In this document: positions 10,708 through 19,443 of the stretch, piece by piece
Layout of the letters: every line of letters starts with the position of its first letter
Numbering within the stretch: position 1 is the stretch's first letter
NCBI RefSeq assembly: GCF_007827695.1
Contig: NZ_VITA01000003.1
Span: 248,001-312,000, forward strand
Length of the DNA: 64,000 bases
Reading direction: 5' to 3'
Source of the DNA: Sinorhizobium medicae
GTDB taxonomy: Bacteria > Pseudomonadota > Alphaproteobacteria > Rhizobiales > Rhizobiaceae
Program-made: the position numbers and the translations under genes
The notes under the pieces: model-generated
What the model saw: the letters and a program-made list of their open reading frames with translations, nothing else
Told to the model about the DNA's origin: nothing
Databases searched by the model: none

Positions 10708-11544
10708 TCACAGGATGAGCCTCGCTACCGCCGCGCCCAGCGCGCCCGGGAAGGATAGGACCACGACAGCGCTGAGCGTCTCCGAAAAACCGACACCGTC
10801 CGTTCTGCCGAAAGTCCAAAGGATGTAGAAGTTCACGAGCATCACCAGGCAGTAGCCGACGATCGTATAACGGAAGAAGATGCTGATAAACCCGGCGCCC
10901 GGTTCCGGATTGTGCGTGCCGCGGAATTCGAGTTCGTAGACGAAGACGTGCATAAGGCCAAGCGTGCCCACCACCAGAGCGATTTCGTGCCAGGGGTCCA
11001 TCTTGTAGGCGATGAGGACAACCTCTTCGGTCGGTGCGATGTTCACTGAAAGAAACAGCGCGCCGACCACCATCAGGAACAATTCTCCCGCATAGTCGGG
11101 CTCCGGAACGGCATCCTCCTCCAACGGACCCGGACCCAATTGGGCCCGCGCCAGCGACGCTCCCAAGCTGCCGGGAACGATCTGCACGGCAACCTTCCCG
11201 ACGATCTCCCGCAACGGCATATCTGCATCCACGATCCCGAAGATAAAGAGAATCGCTGACGCGGCAATAGCTGCGACGAAAAGCGCCACGAATGCGTCCG
11301 CGATCCGGTCACGCAGCCCCACCGTCCGGCGAAAGCCACCATATTTGTGCAGCAGCACCAGTGTTGGAACGGTGGCTACCAGCAAGAGCGCAAGCCGCAA
11401 GGGGTGAAGATGGAAGCCCAGAGCCCAGGCTTCCATCGTCATCAGTACAGGCACTGCGAAGATCAATGCGCCGGCGAAGGCGCGGCCAAAACCGATCCAG
11501 AACTCGCGCGGTGTCGGACCGACGATTACTACAGCTGGCGTCAC
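10708..11544 (-). CDS. TIGR02587-type integral membrane protein
   Basis: A 278-residue protein with about seven hydrophobic helices: FGRAFAGALIFAVPVLM, LALLLVATVPTLVLL, FVALFVAAIAASAILFIF, LFLMVVGALFLSVNIA, IALVVGTLGLMHVFVY, YTIVGYCLVMLVNFYIL and the C-terminal VVVLSFPGALGAAV. The motif APTEEVVLIA and the pairing with a TIGR02588 gene support the TIGR02587 call. The family has no known function. The start is uncertain: GTG 11544 is chosen because the residues further upstream are not membrane-like and would run under the divergent gene at 11720. Confidence 0.75.
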   Translation of the reverse strand: MTPAVVIVGPTPREFWIGFGRAFAGALIFAVPVLMTMEAWALGFHLHPLRLALLLVATVPTLVLLHKYGGFRRTVGLRDRIADAFVALFVAAIAASAILFIFGIVDADMPLREIVGKVAVQIVPGSLGASLARAQLGPGPLEEDAVPEPDYAGELFLMVVGALFLSVNIAPTEEVVLIAYKMDPWHEIALVVGTLGLMHVFVYELEFRGTHNPEPGAGFISIFFRYTIVGYCLVMLVNFYILWTFGRTDGVGFSETLSAVVVLSFPGALGAAVARLIL

Positions 11545-11719
11545 GTCGCTTCCCGTTCTCAATGTGGCTTGGCCACCAGACTCGGCGGCTGTGATCAAGT
11601 GGGGAAACAATGTCTGCCGCGCGATCTTGTTCCGCCACAGCACGCGACTTCGATGCACCGCCCTATGGTTTTGCACTGCGGCGATCCCCATATCTCCCCC
11701 AACCAGCCGGGAGAACGCA

Positions 11720-12031
11720 GTGTCGGAATTCATCAGCTATCTGTTTGCCATCCTTGTCGTCGGTCCGCTGCAGGCGGAAATATCCGAGCGCCTCCAAGGC
11801 GTGCCATCAACCGAGATTGTCCAGGCAGGACGCGCCTGTATCGCTGCCGAGGCCCCAAGGCTTCTCCAACGCGCCCAGGAAGATTGGGGATGGGCGGCTG
11901 CGAATGCCGTCGGGATCAGCGTAGGACTGGTTGACCCGGCAAGCCTGCTCGCGGGCCAAAACGCAGATTGCGACCGACTCGTGCAGGTTCTGTCGCAGGG
12001 TGGCGGCGCCAACGGCGATGGTGAGGCATAG
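11720..12031 (+). CDS. Small exported hypothetical protein
   Basis: A 103-residue protein from a GTG start at 11720 with GGGAGA seven bases upstream. It begins with a hydrophobic export-like segment (FISYLFAILVVGPLQAE), then an acidic and Ala-rich helical region with two cysteines (ACIAAE, ADCDRL) that could pair in the periplasm. No family was recognised. It is transcribed away from the TIGR02587/TIGR02588 pair. The frame is open further upstream, but without a ribosome site. Confidence 0.6.
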   Translation: MSEFISYLFAILVVGPLQAEISERLQGVPSTEIVQAGRACIAAEAPRLLQRAQEDWGWAAANAVGISVGLVDPASLLAGQNADCDRLVQVLSQGGGANGDGEA

Positions 12032-12095
12032 GAATTCGGTCGGAATCGCGTGTAGCAATGGCAAGGTGAACGTCGACCTTGCTGCCTCGTTCGGC

Positions 12096-12686
12096 TCAGC
12101 CTACTTGTTCGACTGCAAGAGTTCCCGCTGAGAGGGGCCTGATCAGTGACGTCGCAGAAATGGCCGGGTCGAGCCAGCTCGCCCACAGGCTGCGGTCCAG
12201 GATGACGATCTGCCGGTCGTGATATGGTGCGATGTCGGGCCCCGGCTCCATGGTGAGCATCGTGAAAGCCTGGCCGACATCCGGAGTCTCGCGCCAGATA
12301 CCGGCGATGCAGAAGATGCGTTCTCCCTTCTTGGTGAAGAGCCACTTGTCCTTGCGCTTTTTCTTCGGGTCCTTAGGTTGCGTGAACTCATAGAAGCCAT
12401 CGGCGATGATCAGGCAGCGGTTGGCGTCGAACGCCCGTCCTTCCGACCGGAAATTATAGACCGGCCGCTTGTTCGGTCCCGGCCAGCTCCATCGCCGCTG
12501 CACAAGTTCAGCCTCATCGCGCGCGCCGGCGAGCGTTCTGACGATGGGGCCGACGTCGGTGATCTTGATGTCCTCACGAGCTTCGAGGTTCGGCGTGCCT
12601 TCGCCGAAACGGATCTTGATCTTAAGCTCGGCGAACTCCTCGATGATCGAGGCGACATCCACCATCAGCCGATAATCATTGCACAT
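12096..12686 (-). CDS. SRAP-domain abasic-site DNA-protein crosslink protein (YedK/HMCES type)
   Basis: A 196-residue protein starting MCNDY. In the SRAP family the initiator Met is removed and Cys2 attaches covalently to abasic sites in single-stranded DNA. Conserved residues are seen: NFRSEG (substrate Asn-x-Arg), CLIIADGFYEF (catalytic Glu), and HDRQIVIL containing the catalytic His. Start 12686 is required to give Cys2; the longer frame would bury it. It is divergent from the gene at 12742 with 55 bases between, where both promoters must lie. Cytoplasmic, DNA-damage protection. Confidence 0.93.
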   Translation of the reverse strand: MCNDYRLMVDVASIIEEFAELKIKIRFGEGTPNLEAREDIKITDVGPIVRTLAGARDEAELVQRRWSWPGPNKRPVYNFRSEGRAFDANRCLIIADGFYEFTQPKDPKKKRKDKWLFTKKGERIFCIAGIWRETPDVGQAFTMLTMEPGPDIAPYHDRQIVILDRSLWASWLDPAISATSLIRPLSAGTLAVEQVG

Positions 12687-12741
12687 GCATCCTCCGCCTC
12701 GGTTCGGCAAGAAAGAGCTCAAGCATAAGGACAATCATCCG

Positions 12742-13251
12742 ATGAGAGAACAGCATTCAGTCCTTGAGGCATTTCGTCGCCGGTCGCCGGTCCATCCGCG
12801 CGAACTCGTCGGGCTATGGAAGGGGCGCGGCATTCCGGCAGGGCACCCGTTCGATGGGGTTCTGGAAAATTTCGGCTGGTTCGGGAAGCGGTTCACGCCG
12901 GACATGCGCGCCGATGCGTTGCTGTTTTGGTCCGGCGACCGCCGGCTGGTTGCCATCGATCCGGCAAGGATACCGCTTGGCCTGGCGCTTCGTTTCCACA
13001 ATGTCGGCAGGACGCGTGCAGCGCGAAACCTGTTTTCCTATCTTCAACGCCGTCTTCGGGCGAAAGGCCCCGTCGCTTCCCTAACGACCATGGTGTTTGG
13101 CGGTGTCGAGAGTGCGGCCATGGTCTATGATGATCAACCGATCGTCGACCATTTCCGCCGGATCGATAATCGCAGCATCATGGGAGCGATGACGATCAAG
13201 GGCGACGGCCGGATTTACTTCTTCGAACTCGAGCAGGTCGACGAGCCCTGA
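12742..13251 (+). CDS. GXWXG/DUF4334-domain protein
   Basis: A 169-residue protein. The N-terminal segment holds the GLWKGRG motif (residues 25-31), the GxWxG signature. The C-terminal half (VFGGVESAAMVYDDQPIVDHFRR and the FFELEQ end) matches the DUF4334 layout. The pair of domains defines a bacterial family with no settled function, probably a small-molecule binding fold. It lies divergent from the SRAP gene. An in-frame ATG at 12679 overlaps that gene's start and lacks a good ribosome site. Confidence 0.82.
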   Translation: MREQHSVLEAFRRRSPVHPRELVGLWKGRGIPAGHPFDGVLENFGWFGKRFTPDMRADALLFWSGDRRLVAIDPARIPLGLALRFHNVGRTRAARNLFSYLQRRLRAKGPVASLTTMVFGGVESAAMVYDDQPIVDHFRRIDNRSIMGAMTIKGDGRIYFFELEQVDEP

Positions 13252-13318
13252 AAACCGCACAGCGCGATGCCATCATAGTGTCTGATCGGGTCGACATGAT
13301 TTGGATGGGCGATGTAGT

Positions 13319-13963
13319 ATGAGCGAACTGATAGTTTGGACATATGATTGGGTGCCCGAAGGACCCCGTGGTTTCGTGCGCGATATACGACTGAGATGGG
13401 CCTGCGAGGAAGCTGGGCTTGGTTATTCGGTTCGAACGGTACCTTTCAGCGGGCGGGGGATCGAACATCTGGCGCGTCAGCCCTTCGGTCAGGTCCCGTT
13501 CCTGAGCGATGGCGAGCTTGAGCTATTCGAGAGCGGCGCGGGGCTCCTGCATCTCGCCCGGAAGAGCGAAAAACTCATGCCGCGCGATCCGGTCGGAGAG
13601 GCTCAAACGCTGCAATGGACGATCGCCGCGCTCAACTCGCTCGAGATGGTCACAGTCCCCTGGTGGTTTCTGGAAGTGACCGGTGCAAAGGACAATCATC
13701 TCACCGGCTGGCTGGAAAGCCGCCTCGGTCACATGGAGAACGTGCTGAAAGAGCGGGAATGGCTGGCGGCCGACCGCTTCACCGTTGCAGACCTGCTGAT
13801 GGCCGATGTCCTCCAGGTCGCGAAAGTCCGCTCTTTCGGAGCGCGACCGGCGACGGAATCCTATGTGACCCGGATTACGGATCGCCCCTCGTTCAAGAAG
13901 GCACAGGCCGATCAGGTTGCCCACTTCGCTGCGGCTGACAAAGCGCGCTCGAGGCAGGCTTGA
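13319..13963 (+). CDS. Glutathione S-transferase-family protein
   Basis: A 214-residue protein. The N-terminal thioredoxin-like domain has a first strand (ELIVWTYDWVP), a later FGQVPFLSDGELELFESGA segment (cis-Pro and the Glu-Ser glutathione-binding pair), and an all-helical C-terminal domain containing the conserved N-capping block FTVADLLMADV. The normal first-strand catalytic Ser/Cys is not obvious. It probably conjugates or binds glutathione adducts; substrate unknown. It stands alone, 67 bases after the DUF4334 gene on the same strand. Confidence 0.88.
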   Translation: MSELIVWTYDWVPEGPRGFVRDIRLRWACEEAGLGYSVRTVPFSGRGIEHLARQPFGQVPFLSDGELELFESGAGLLHLARKSEKLMPRDPVGEAQTLQWTIAALNSLEMVTVPWWFLEVTGAKDNHLTGWLESRLGHMENVLKEREWLAADRFTVADLLMADVLQVAKVRSFGARPATESYVTRITDRPSFKKAQADQVAHFAAADKARSRQA

Positions 13964-14077
13964 TCTCCGTCTTGCGGCATGGAAGATGCCGCGCCCGATA
14001 TGCTCGGGAGCCTTGCAGGCGATCGCGGAGCGTTTCCAAGAACGCGGAGCCAGGACAAGGGTCGACCTTGACGCTCG

Positions 14078-14929
14078 TCAAACATTGGGAACCTTTTCGG
14101 CAACGAGATCGTGAAGTGTCCTGCCAATCAAGCCGTCCGGATCGGCAAGGTCCAGGACCACGCTCATGTGATTAAATCCAGGCGCCGCAAGAAGCTCCGC
14201 CTTCTCGTTCTTCGAAGCCAAAACGGCTTGAAACTGCATCGCCTGATCATGAAACGGCGTCGTCTCGTCTCCGCCATAGGCGACGATGCGGCGGGGGCAA
14301 GGATGTTGGCTGGAGGTGAGCGGCGACCAAGCGTTTGCCTCCGCCGCCGTCATCTGCGCTTCGTCCCGCAGGAAACTGTTCGGGATCCCGGAAAGGTCAT
14401 AGATGCCGCTCAGAAATAGGACGCCCTGTATGCTGGGCAACGAGGGCTCCCTGGTTTCTGACGATCCCGTCGCCGCGAGATAGGAGGCGAGATGCGCGCC
14501 TGCAGAATGGCCGCTCACCGTCAGTCGCCGGCAATCTGCGTCAAAATCCCCGGCGTGATGCTGAAGCCAGAGAACGGATCGCCGCACCTGATCGACCAGC
14601 ACATTGAGCCGCGTGCCAGGCATGAGGTCGTATTCGATAAAGGCAGCAACGCCGCCGGCGGCCAGGACCGGCTTGGCCACGAAGCGGTAGTTCTCCTTTT
14701 CGCCAGACCGCCAATAGCCGCCGTGCACAAAAACATGGAGCGGCGCTCCGGCTTTCGGGTGTTCCGGCAAAATGACGTCCAAGACTTCCCGGGTGCGGGA
14801 TCCGTACCGCAGGTCGGCCAGCACATTCGTTTCGGCTGACAGCGCACGGCTACGCTCCGCAAACTCAGCGGCAATGGCGTCGAAGTCTGGCACGAAGTCG
14901 CGAATTCGATAGAGGTCTTGTGACGTCAT
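14078..14929 (-). CDS. Alpha/beta-hydrolase, kynurenine-formamidase-like
   Basis: A 283-residue protein. It has the HGGYW oxyanion motif typical of arylformamidase-like hydrolases, the nucleophile elbow SGHSAGAHLASYLA, an acid block near YGGDETTPF, and a His in GFNHMSVV. It is the last gene of the four-gene minus-strand operon, starting 17 bases after the aldehyde dehydrogenase stop. In that setting it may cleave an ester or amide of the operon's substrate rather than formylkynurenine, since no other tryptophan-pathway gene is present. Cytoplasmic, no signal peptide. Confidence 0.82.
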   Translation of the reverse strand: MTSQDLYRIRDFVPDFDAIAAEFAERSRALSAETNVLADLRYGSRTREVLDVILPEHPKAGAPLHVFVHGGYWRSGEKENYRFVAKPVLAAGGVAAFIEYDLMPGTRLNVLVDQVRRSVLWLQHHAGDFDADCRRLTVSGHSAGAHLASYLAATGSSETREPSLPSIQGVLFLSGIYDLSGIPNSFLRDEAQMTAAEANAWSPLTSSQHPCPRRIVAYGGDETTPFHDQAMQFQAVLASKNEKAELLAAPGFNHMSVVLDLADPDGLIGRTLHDLVAEKVPNV

Positions 14930-14946
14930 CTTCTCATTCTCCAGGA

Positions 14947-16410
14947 TCAGTAGTCCACTGCGTAATACTTCGCCTCCATGAATTCCAGAATGCCTGTTAC
15001 CCCGCCTTCGCGCCCGAGGCCGCTCTGCTTGACGCCACCAAACGGGGCGGCGGGATCAGACATCAGGCCCCGGTTGATGCCGAGCATGCCCGCTTCCAGG
15101 CGCTTGCCCACCTTCATGGCGCGTTTCAGGTCTCCACTGTAAATATAGGCGGCGAGCCCGTACTCGGTGTCGTTCGCAAGGCGGATGACCTCCTCCTCGC
15201 TATCGAATTTGTAGATAGGCGCCACAGGGCCGAAGATCTCTTCCCGCGCGATCGCGGCATCGACCGGCACGTTTTCGAGAACGGTCGGCGGATAGAAGTA
15301 GCCATTTTCAGAAAGCGGTTTGCCCCCGGTCGTCGCACGGGCGCCTCCGGCAACCGCATCCGAGACGAGTCTGTCGATCTTGCGCACCGCGTTCTGCGTG
15401 ATCATCGGCCCGCATTGCGTGGACGGCTCATACCCCGGGCCGATCTTGAGCGCGGCCATTCGGGCCGTCAGACATGCGACGAAGGCGTCGTGGATGCCAG
15501 ACTGGACGTAGAAGCGGTTGGCGGCGGTGCAGGCCTCACCGGCATTGCGCATCTTTGCGACCATGGCGCCGTCGATCGCGGCTTCCAGATCGGCGTCGTC
15601 GAAGACAACGAAGGGCGCATTGCCGCCGAGTTCCATCGAGCAGCTGACGACCGATTTGGCGGCTTCGGCAAGGAGCGTGCGGCCGACTCCGGTCGAGCCG
15701 GTGAAGGAGAGCTTGCGTACGCGCGGATCGGCGAGCATGGCATTCGTTACCTCGGCCGGCCTGCTCGTGGTCAGCACGTTTACGACGCCTGCCGGCACCC
15801 CAGCCTCTTCCCCGAGTCGCGCCATGGCATAGGCGGTGAGCGGTGTTTCGGACGCCGGCTTCAGAATGACGGTGCAGCCGGCAGCGAGCGCCGGGCCGAT
15901 CTTGCGCGTCGCCATGGCAGCCGGGAAATTCCAGGGCGTAATCAGGACGGCGATACCGATCGGCTCATGGTCGACGAGGATATGGTGCGAGCCGGAAGGC
16001 GTGTGTCTGTATTCACCGGGAATGCGCGTCGCCTCTTCCGCGTACCAGCGGAAGAACTCAGCCGCATAGGTCACTTCTCCGCGGGCGTCGGACAAGGCCT
16101 TGCCGTTTTCGAGCGCGATGAGGGTCGCGAGGTCTTCGGCATGCTGGGTCATGAGCTGGAACCAGCGCCGCAGGATTTCTGAACGCTGACGGGCCGGGGT
16201 GTCGCGCCACCCCGCCGCCGCAGTCTCTGCGGCGGCGACGGCGCGGATCGCGTCCTCGACCGAGGCGTCAGCGACTTCGGTCAGCCTGTTGCCAGTCGAG
16301 GGATCTGTAACTGCTATGCCGCTGCCCTTCTGCCACTTGCCGCCGATATAAAGGCCCTCGGCATGAAGGGCCGGGTCGGCATAGCCGGAAATCCTGGTTT
16401 GGAACGTCAT
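14947..16410 (-). CDS. NAD(P)-dependent succinate-semialdehyde-type dehydrogenase
   Basis: A 487-residue aldehyde dehydrogenase of the GabD group. Visible blocks are WNFPAAM (cofactor), FTGSTGVGR (Rossmann), MELGGNAPFVVFDDAD (catalytic Glu) and GEACTAANRFYV (catalytic Cys), ending with the PFGGVKQSGLGREGG segment. It oxidises an aldehyde to the acid with NAD(P). The start at 16410 has an AAGGA site and lies about 20 bases after the Fe-alcohol dehydrogenase stop. Its place directly after an alcohol dehydrogenase suggests it uses that enzyme's aldehyde product; the exact substrate is unknown. Confidence 0.9.
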   Translation of the reverse strand: MTFQTRISGYADPALHAEGLYIGGKWQKGSGIAVTDPSTGNRLTEVADASVEDAIRAVAAAETAAAGWRDTPARQRSEILRRWFQLMTQHAEDLATLIALENGKALSDARGEVTYAAEFFRWYAEEATRIPGEYRHTPSGSHHILVDHEPIGIAVLITPWNFPAAMATRKIGPALAAGCTVILKPASETPLTAYAMARLGEEAGVPAGVVNVLTTSRPAEVTNAMLADPRVRKLSFTGSTGVGRTLLAEAAKSVVSCSMELGGNAPFVVFDDADLEAAIDGAMVAKMRNAGEACTAANRFYVQSGIHDAFVACLTARMAALKIGPGYEPSTQCGPMITQNAVRKIDRLVSDAVAGGARATTGGKPLSENGYFYPPTVLENVPVDAAIAREEIFGPVAPIYKFDSEEEVIRLANDTEYGLAAYIYSGDLKRAMKVGKRLEAGMLGINRGLMSDPAAPFGGVKQSGLGREGGVTGILEFMEAKYYAVDY

Positions 16411-16430
16411 GTCGGCTGTCCTTTTCAAGT

Positions 16431-17630
16431 TCAATTCAGGCAGGACCGGTCGCCGCGATAGGCGGCGGCGACGAGATTGCGCATTTCTTTCGGGTTCAAG
16501 GGGCGGGGATTGTTCTGAATGAGGCGCGTGATGCCGGAGCTTTGCTCCGCCACCCAGTCGATTCGCTCCTCTTCAAGGCCGAGGTCCCGGAGCGTGCCGG
16601 GTATCCCGATCCGAGCGAAGAGGGAAACAAGAGCCGGTATCACCTCGTCCGGTCCATCCAGCCCCGCCGCCTGAGCAATCCTCCCCAGTTCGTCTCTCAT
16701 GAGGGGGGCGTTCCAGGTCATGACATAGGGCATGAGGCAGGCGACGCCGAGGCCGTGGGCGGTATGGGTGAGGGCGCCCACGGGATATTGGATGGCGTGC
16801 GCGGCGGCGGTGCCGGCGACGCCGAAGGCAAGGCCGGCGAGCGTTGAGCCGAGCATCACCTTTTCACGCGCCGCGTGGTCGGCGCCGTTCCGACAGGCCG
16901 ATTCCAGCCCCTGCCACAGAAGGGCGATGGCGCTGAGAGCGAAATGGTCGGACAATTCGTTCTTGCCGACGAACACACGCTGCTGCGAGATGCCCGGCAC
17001 GGGATCGCGCCGGATCGCCGTGAATGCCTCGATCGCATGCGTCAGCGCGTCCGCGCCCGCAATCGCCGTCAGGCGGGGCGGGCAGGAAAGGGTCAGTTCC
17101 GGGTCGCAGATCGATACGGTCGGGATCAGGTGCGGGCTCGAAATGCCGACCTTCAGGCTGCGCTCGGCATCCGAAAGCACGGCGACGGGCGTCACCTCCG
17201 AGCCGGTTCCGGCGGTGGTGGGAATGGCGATCAGTGGAATGACCGGCCCCGGTACGGTGTGCTCGCCATAATAATCCTGCGGCTGACCGCCATGGGTCAG
17301 AAGCAGGGCAATGCATTTTGCCATGTCGAGGCATGAGCCGCCACCGACACCGATGACGAGGTCCGGCTCAAAGCTCCGGGCGCCCACGGAGCTGGACATC
17401 GCGGAATCCACGGGAACGTCCGGCAGGGTGGAACTGTCAACCATGACTGCGAGGCCCGCTTCATCGAGTTGCCGAACGAGTGATAGAAGGTCTGCATCCG
17501 CAGCAAGACGTGTGTCCGTGACGATCAGCGCGCGCCGGCCGATCCTGGCCGCGATGCTGCCGAGCGCATGCCGCTGGCCCGCGCCGAAGAGCAGTTCGCG
17601 CGGCGCCCTCAATGTGCCGAATAGGTTCAT
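16431..17630 (-). CDS. Iron-containing alcohol dehydrogenase
   Basis: A 399-residue group III alcohol dehydrogenase. The NAD-binding block GVGGGSCLDMAK and the iron-binding segment are clear: GADALTHAIEAF gives Asp and His, and GALTHTAHGLGVA gives the two further His. IPTTAGTGSE is also present. It interconverts an alcohol and an aldehyde in the cytoplasm. The frame is open 75 codons further upstream, but that part overlaps the previous gene; the start at 17630 is 22 bases after that gene's stop. Family members include lactaldehyde, propanediol and maleylacetate reductases, so the direction cannot be read from sequence. Confidence 0.92.
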   Translation of the reverse strand: MNLFGTLRAPRELLFGAGQRHALGSIAARIGRRALIVTDTRLAADADLLSLVRQLDEAGLAVMVDSSTLPDVPVDSAMSSSVGARSFEPDLVIGVGGGSCLDMAKCIALLLTHGGQPQDYYGEHTVPGPVIPLIAIPTTAGTGSEVTPVAVLSDAERSLKVGISSPHLIPTVSICDPELTLSCPPRLTAIAGADALTHAIEAFTAIRRDPVPGISQQRVFVGKNELSDHFALSAIALLWQGLESACRNGADHAAREKVMLGSTLAGLAFGVAGTAAAHAIQYPVGALTHTAHGLGVACLMPYVMTWNAPLMRDELGRIAQAAGLDGPDEVIPALVSLFARIGIPGTLRDLGLEEERIDWVAEQSSGITRLIQNNPRPLNPKEMRNLVAAAYRGDRSCLN

Positions 17631-17652
17631 TGGCGTATTTCCTCCGATAGGT

Positions 17653-18657
17653 TCAGGCGGCCTCAAGGGCCATAAGATGTTCGTAAAGCGGTTGCGGCAG
17701 ATCGATTCCCGCTTCTGCCGTCGCGGCGCGACGCGCCCGCGCGCCGTCGCCCGGAACGGTGACCGGACTTGCGGGATTGACGGGGCGGGACAGGCGCAGG
17801 CGGTCGAGATAGGCCGCAAGCGGCCCGAGGGTACCGCTCGCCCCTGCCGGATCAATCAGGACGAGGAGATCGCCCTTGTTGGCAGGATGGGTGTCGTCCA
17901 GCGTGCCGTGCACATCCGGTGCAAAATCGGAGCCGGCAAGTGCCGCGACGAGAAGCTCGATCGCAAGGCCAAGCCCATAACCTTTCGCGCCGCCGAACGG
18001 CGCGATTGCACCGGCCTTGGCGGCGTGCGGGTCCGTCGTCGGGCGGCCTTCGCCATCGACGGCCCAGCCCTCCGGGATTGGCATGTCGCGCATGGCATGA
18101 TTGTTGATCTTGCCCATGGAAACCACGCTGGTCGCCAGATCCAGCACGAAAGGGCGGTCGCCGGAGGGGATTCCGATGGCGAGGGGATTTGTGCCCAGCA
18201 TAGCCTCAGTGCCACCGAACGGATGGACGAGTGCCTCGCTGGTCGACATGACTATGCCGATCAAGCCGTCCCTTGCGGCGGCCTCCGCATAATAGGCAAG
18301 CATGCCGATGTGGTTGGCGTTGCGGATCGCGGCCACGGCGATGCCCGTCTCGCCCAGTATGCTTCGCATGATTCGCATCGCGTTCAGGACGACGACCGGT
18401 CCCAACCCGCGTTCGCCGTCCATGCTGAGAAAAGCCTGACGCCGCCATATTCCCGACCCGCGCGCTCGCGCATCCGCCAGGCCTTTGTCCAGTCGCGACA
18501 GAATGAGCGGCAGCCGCTGCAGGCCATGTGACGGCAATCCACGCAGTTCCGCTTCGATTAGAAGATCGGCCTGTAGGCGGGCACTTTCGGTTGGTGCGTT
18601 TCGTCGTTCGAGAAGTGTCACCGCCAACTCCCGAAGCCCTGTCGGCTGCAGCTTCAT
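17653..18657 (-). CDS. LDH2/malate-lactate-type NAD(P)-dependent 2-hydroxyacid dehydrogenase
   Basis: A 334-residue protein of the Ldh2 family (unrelated to Rossmann-fold LDH). Key blocks are RGLPSHGLQRL (catalytic-site His in SHG), NANHIGML (His), GTNPLAIGIP, DLATSVVSMGKI and the PFGGAKGYGLGL nucleotide-binding segment. Such enzymes interconvert 2-hydroxy- and 2-oxoacids (malate, ureidoglycolate, sulfolactate, diketogulonate). It is the first gene of the minus-strand operon, facing the GntR gene across an AT-rich control region. Confidence 0.9.
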   Translation of the reverse strand: MKLQPTGLRELAVTLLERRNAPTESARLQADLLIEAELRGLPSHGLQRLPLILSRLDKGLADARARGSGIWRRQAFLSMDGERGLGPVVVLNAMRIMRSILGETGIAVAAIRNANHIGMLAYYAEAAARDGLIGIVMSTSEALVHPFGGTEAMLGTNPLAIGIPSGDRPFVLDLATSVVSMGKINNHAMRDMPIPEGWAVDGEGRPTTDPHAAKAGAIAPFGGAKGYGLGLAIELLVAALAGSDFAPDVHGTLDDTHPANKGDLLVLIDPAGASGTLGPLAAYLDRLRLSRPVNPASPVTVPGDGARARRAATAEAGIDLPQPLYEHLMALEAA

Positions 18658-18756
18658 CCGTAATCCTATATCAGATCATATACGATATTGTATTTGACAT
18701 CCGATATTTTATCTGGAACAAATGTCGCCGTGTCAAGCAGCAGTCGGAGAGTGAGA
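18658..18756. promoter_or_regulatory. Divergent operator/promoter region for the dehydrogenase and transporter operons
   Basis: This short AT-rich stretch separates two divergent operons. It holds TATAT-N6-ATATA (18667-18682), ATAC-GATATT-GTAT (18681-18692 region) and a repeated CGATATT (18683-18689 and 18702-18708, 19 bases apart, about two helical turns). A TTGACA hexamer lies at 18694-18699. The arrangement fits binding of the adjacent GntR regulator as dimers. Which repeat is the operator is inference. Confidence 0.6.
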
Positions 18757-19443
18757 GTGGCGTTTGCGGCAGAGCGAGAAGGCAGGGGGGCGAGCATTCG
18801 CCCGAGCAGTGTGGTCGATGGCGTCTACGACAGCATCTACCACCGGCTGATGTCTTTGGAGATCGCGCCGGGTTCCCGTATCCCGATTGACGTGTTCGCC
18901 CGGGATCTGGGCGTCTCCCAAACACCGATACGTGAAGCCCTGAGCCGGCTGGAGCGCGAAGGACTCGTGCGCAAGGAACATTTGATCGGTTATAGTGCGG
19001 CCCCTCAGTGGACGAGAAAGCAGTTCGAAGACCTCTATGTCTTCCGCCTGCTGGTCGAGCCCGAGGCCGCAAGGCTCGCGGCAGTCAACATGACGCCCGA
19101 TGCGCTCCGGCAGCTTGAGAATTCTGCCGCTGACATGGGGCATGGCGAGGCGCCGGTCGACCGCAACACGCGCTATTCCCGCTTTGCCCGCGCCGACGCG
19201 CAGTTCCATGATGCGATCCTGAAGGTCGCGGGAAACGAGGTGATCCGCAGCACGCTGTCGAACCAGCATGTTCATTTGCACATCTTCCGTTTGATGTTCC
19301 ACACGCGCGTGACACAGGAGGCGCTGGAAGAGCATGAGAACTTGCTCGCCGCCTTCCGGGCCGGCGATCCTCAGGCGGCATTCGACGCCATGCGTATCCA
19401 TATCGAGCGCTCGCGCGACCGGCTCCTTTCGGCTTTCGAATGA
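18757..19443 (+). CDS. GntR-family (FadR/FCD type) transcriptional regulator
   Basis: A 228-residue regulator. Residues 20-85 form the winged helix with the family block VSQTPIREALSRLEREGLV, and the C-terminal part is an all-helical FCD ligand domain with the metal-binding pattern (Asp in ARADAQFHDAIL, His residues in EEHENLLAAF and IHIERSRDRL). Start is GTG; 18757 has GGAG seven bases upstream, with 18751 an alternative. Its stop overlaps the next ATG as ATGA, so regulator and transporter are translated together. It probably senses the imported compound or a product. Confidence 0.9.
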   Translation: MAFAAEREGRGASIRPSSVVDGVYDSIYHRLMSLEIAPGSRIPIDVFARDLGVSQTPIREALSRLEREGLVRKEHLIGYSAAPQWTRKQFEDLYVFRLLVEPEAARLAAVNMTPDALRQLENSAADMGHGEAPVDRNTRYSRFARADAQFHDAILKVAGNEVIRSTLSNQHVHLHIFRLMFHTRVTQEALEEHENLLAAFRAGDPQAAFDAMRIHIERSRDRLLSAFE

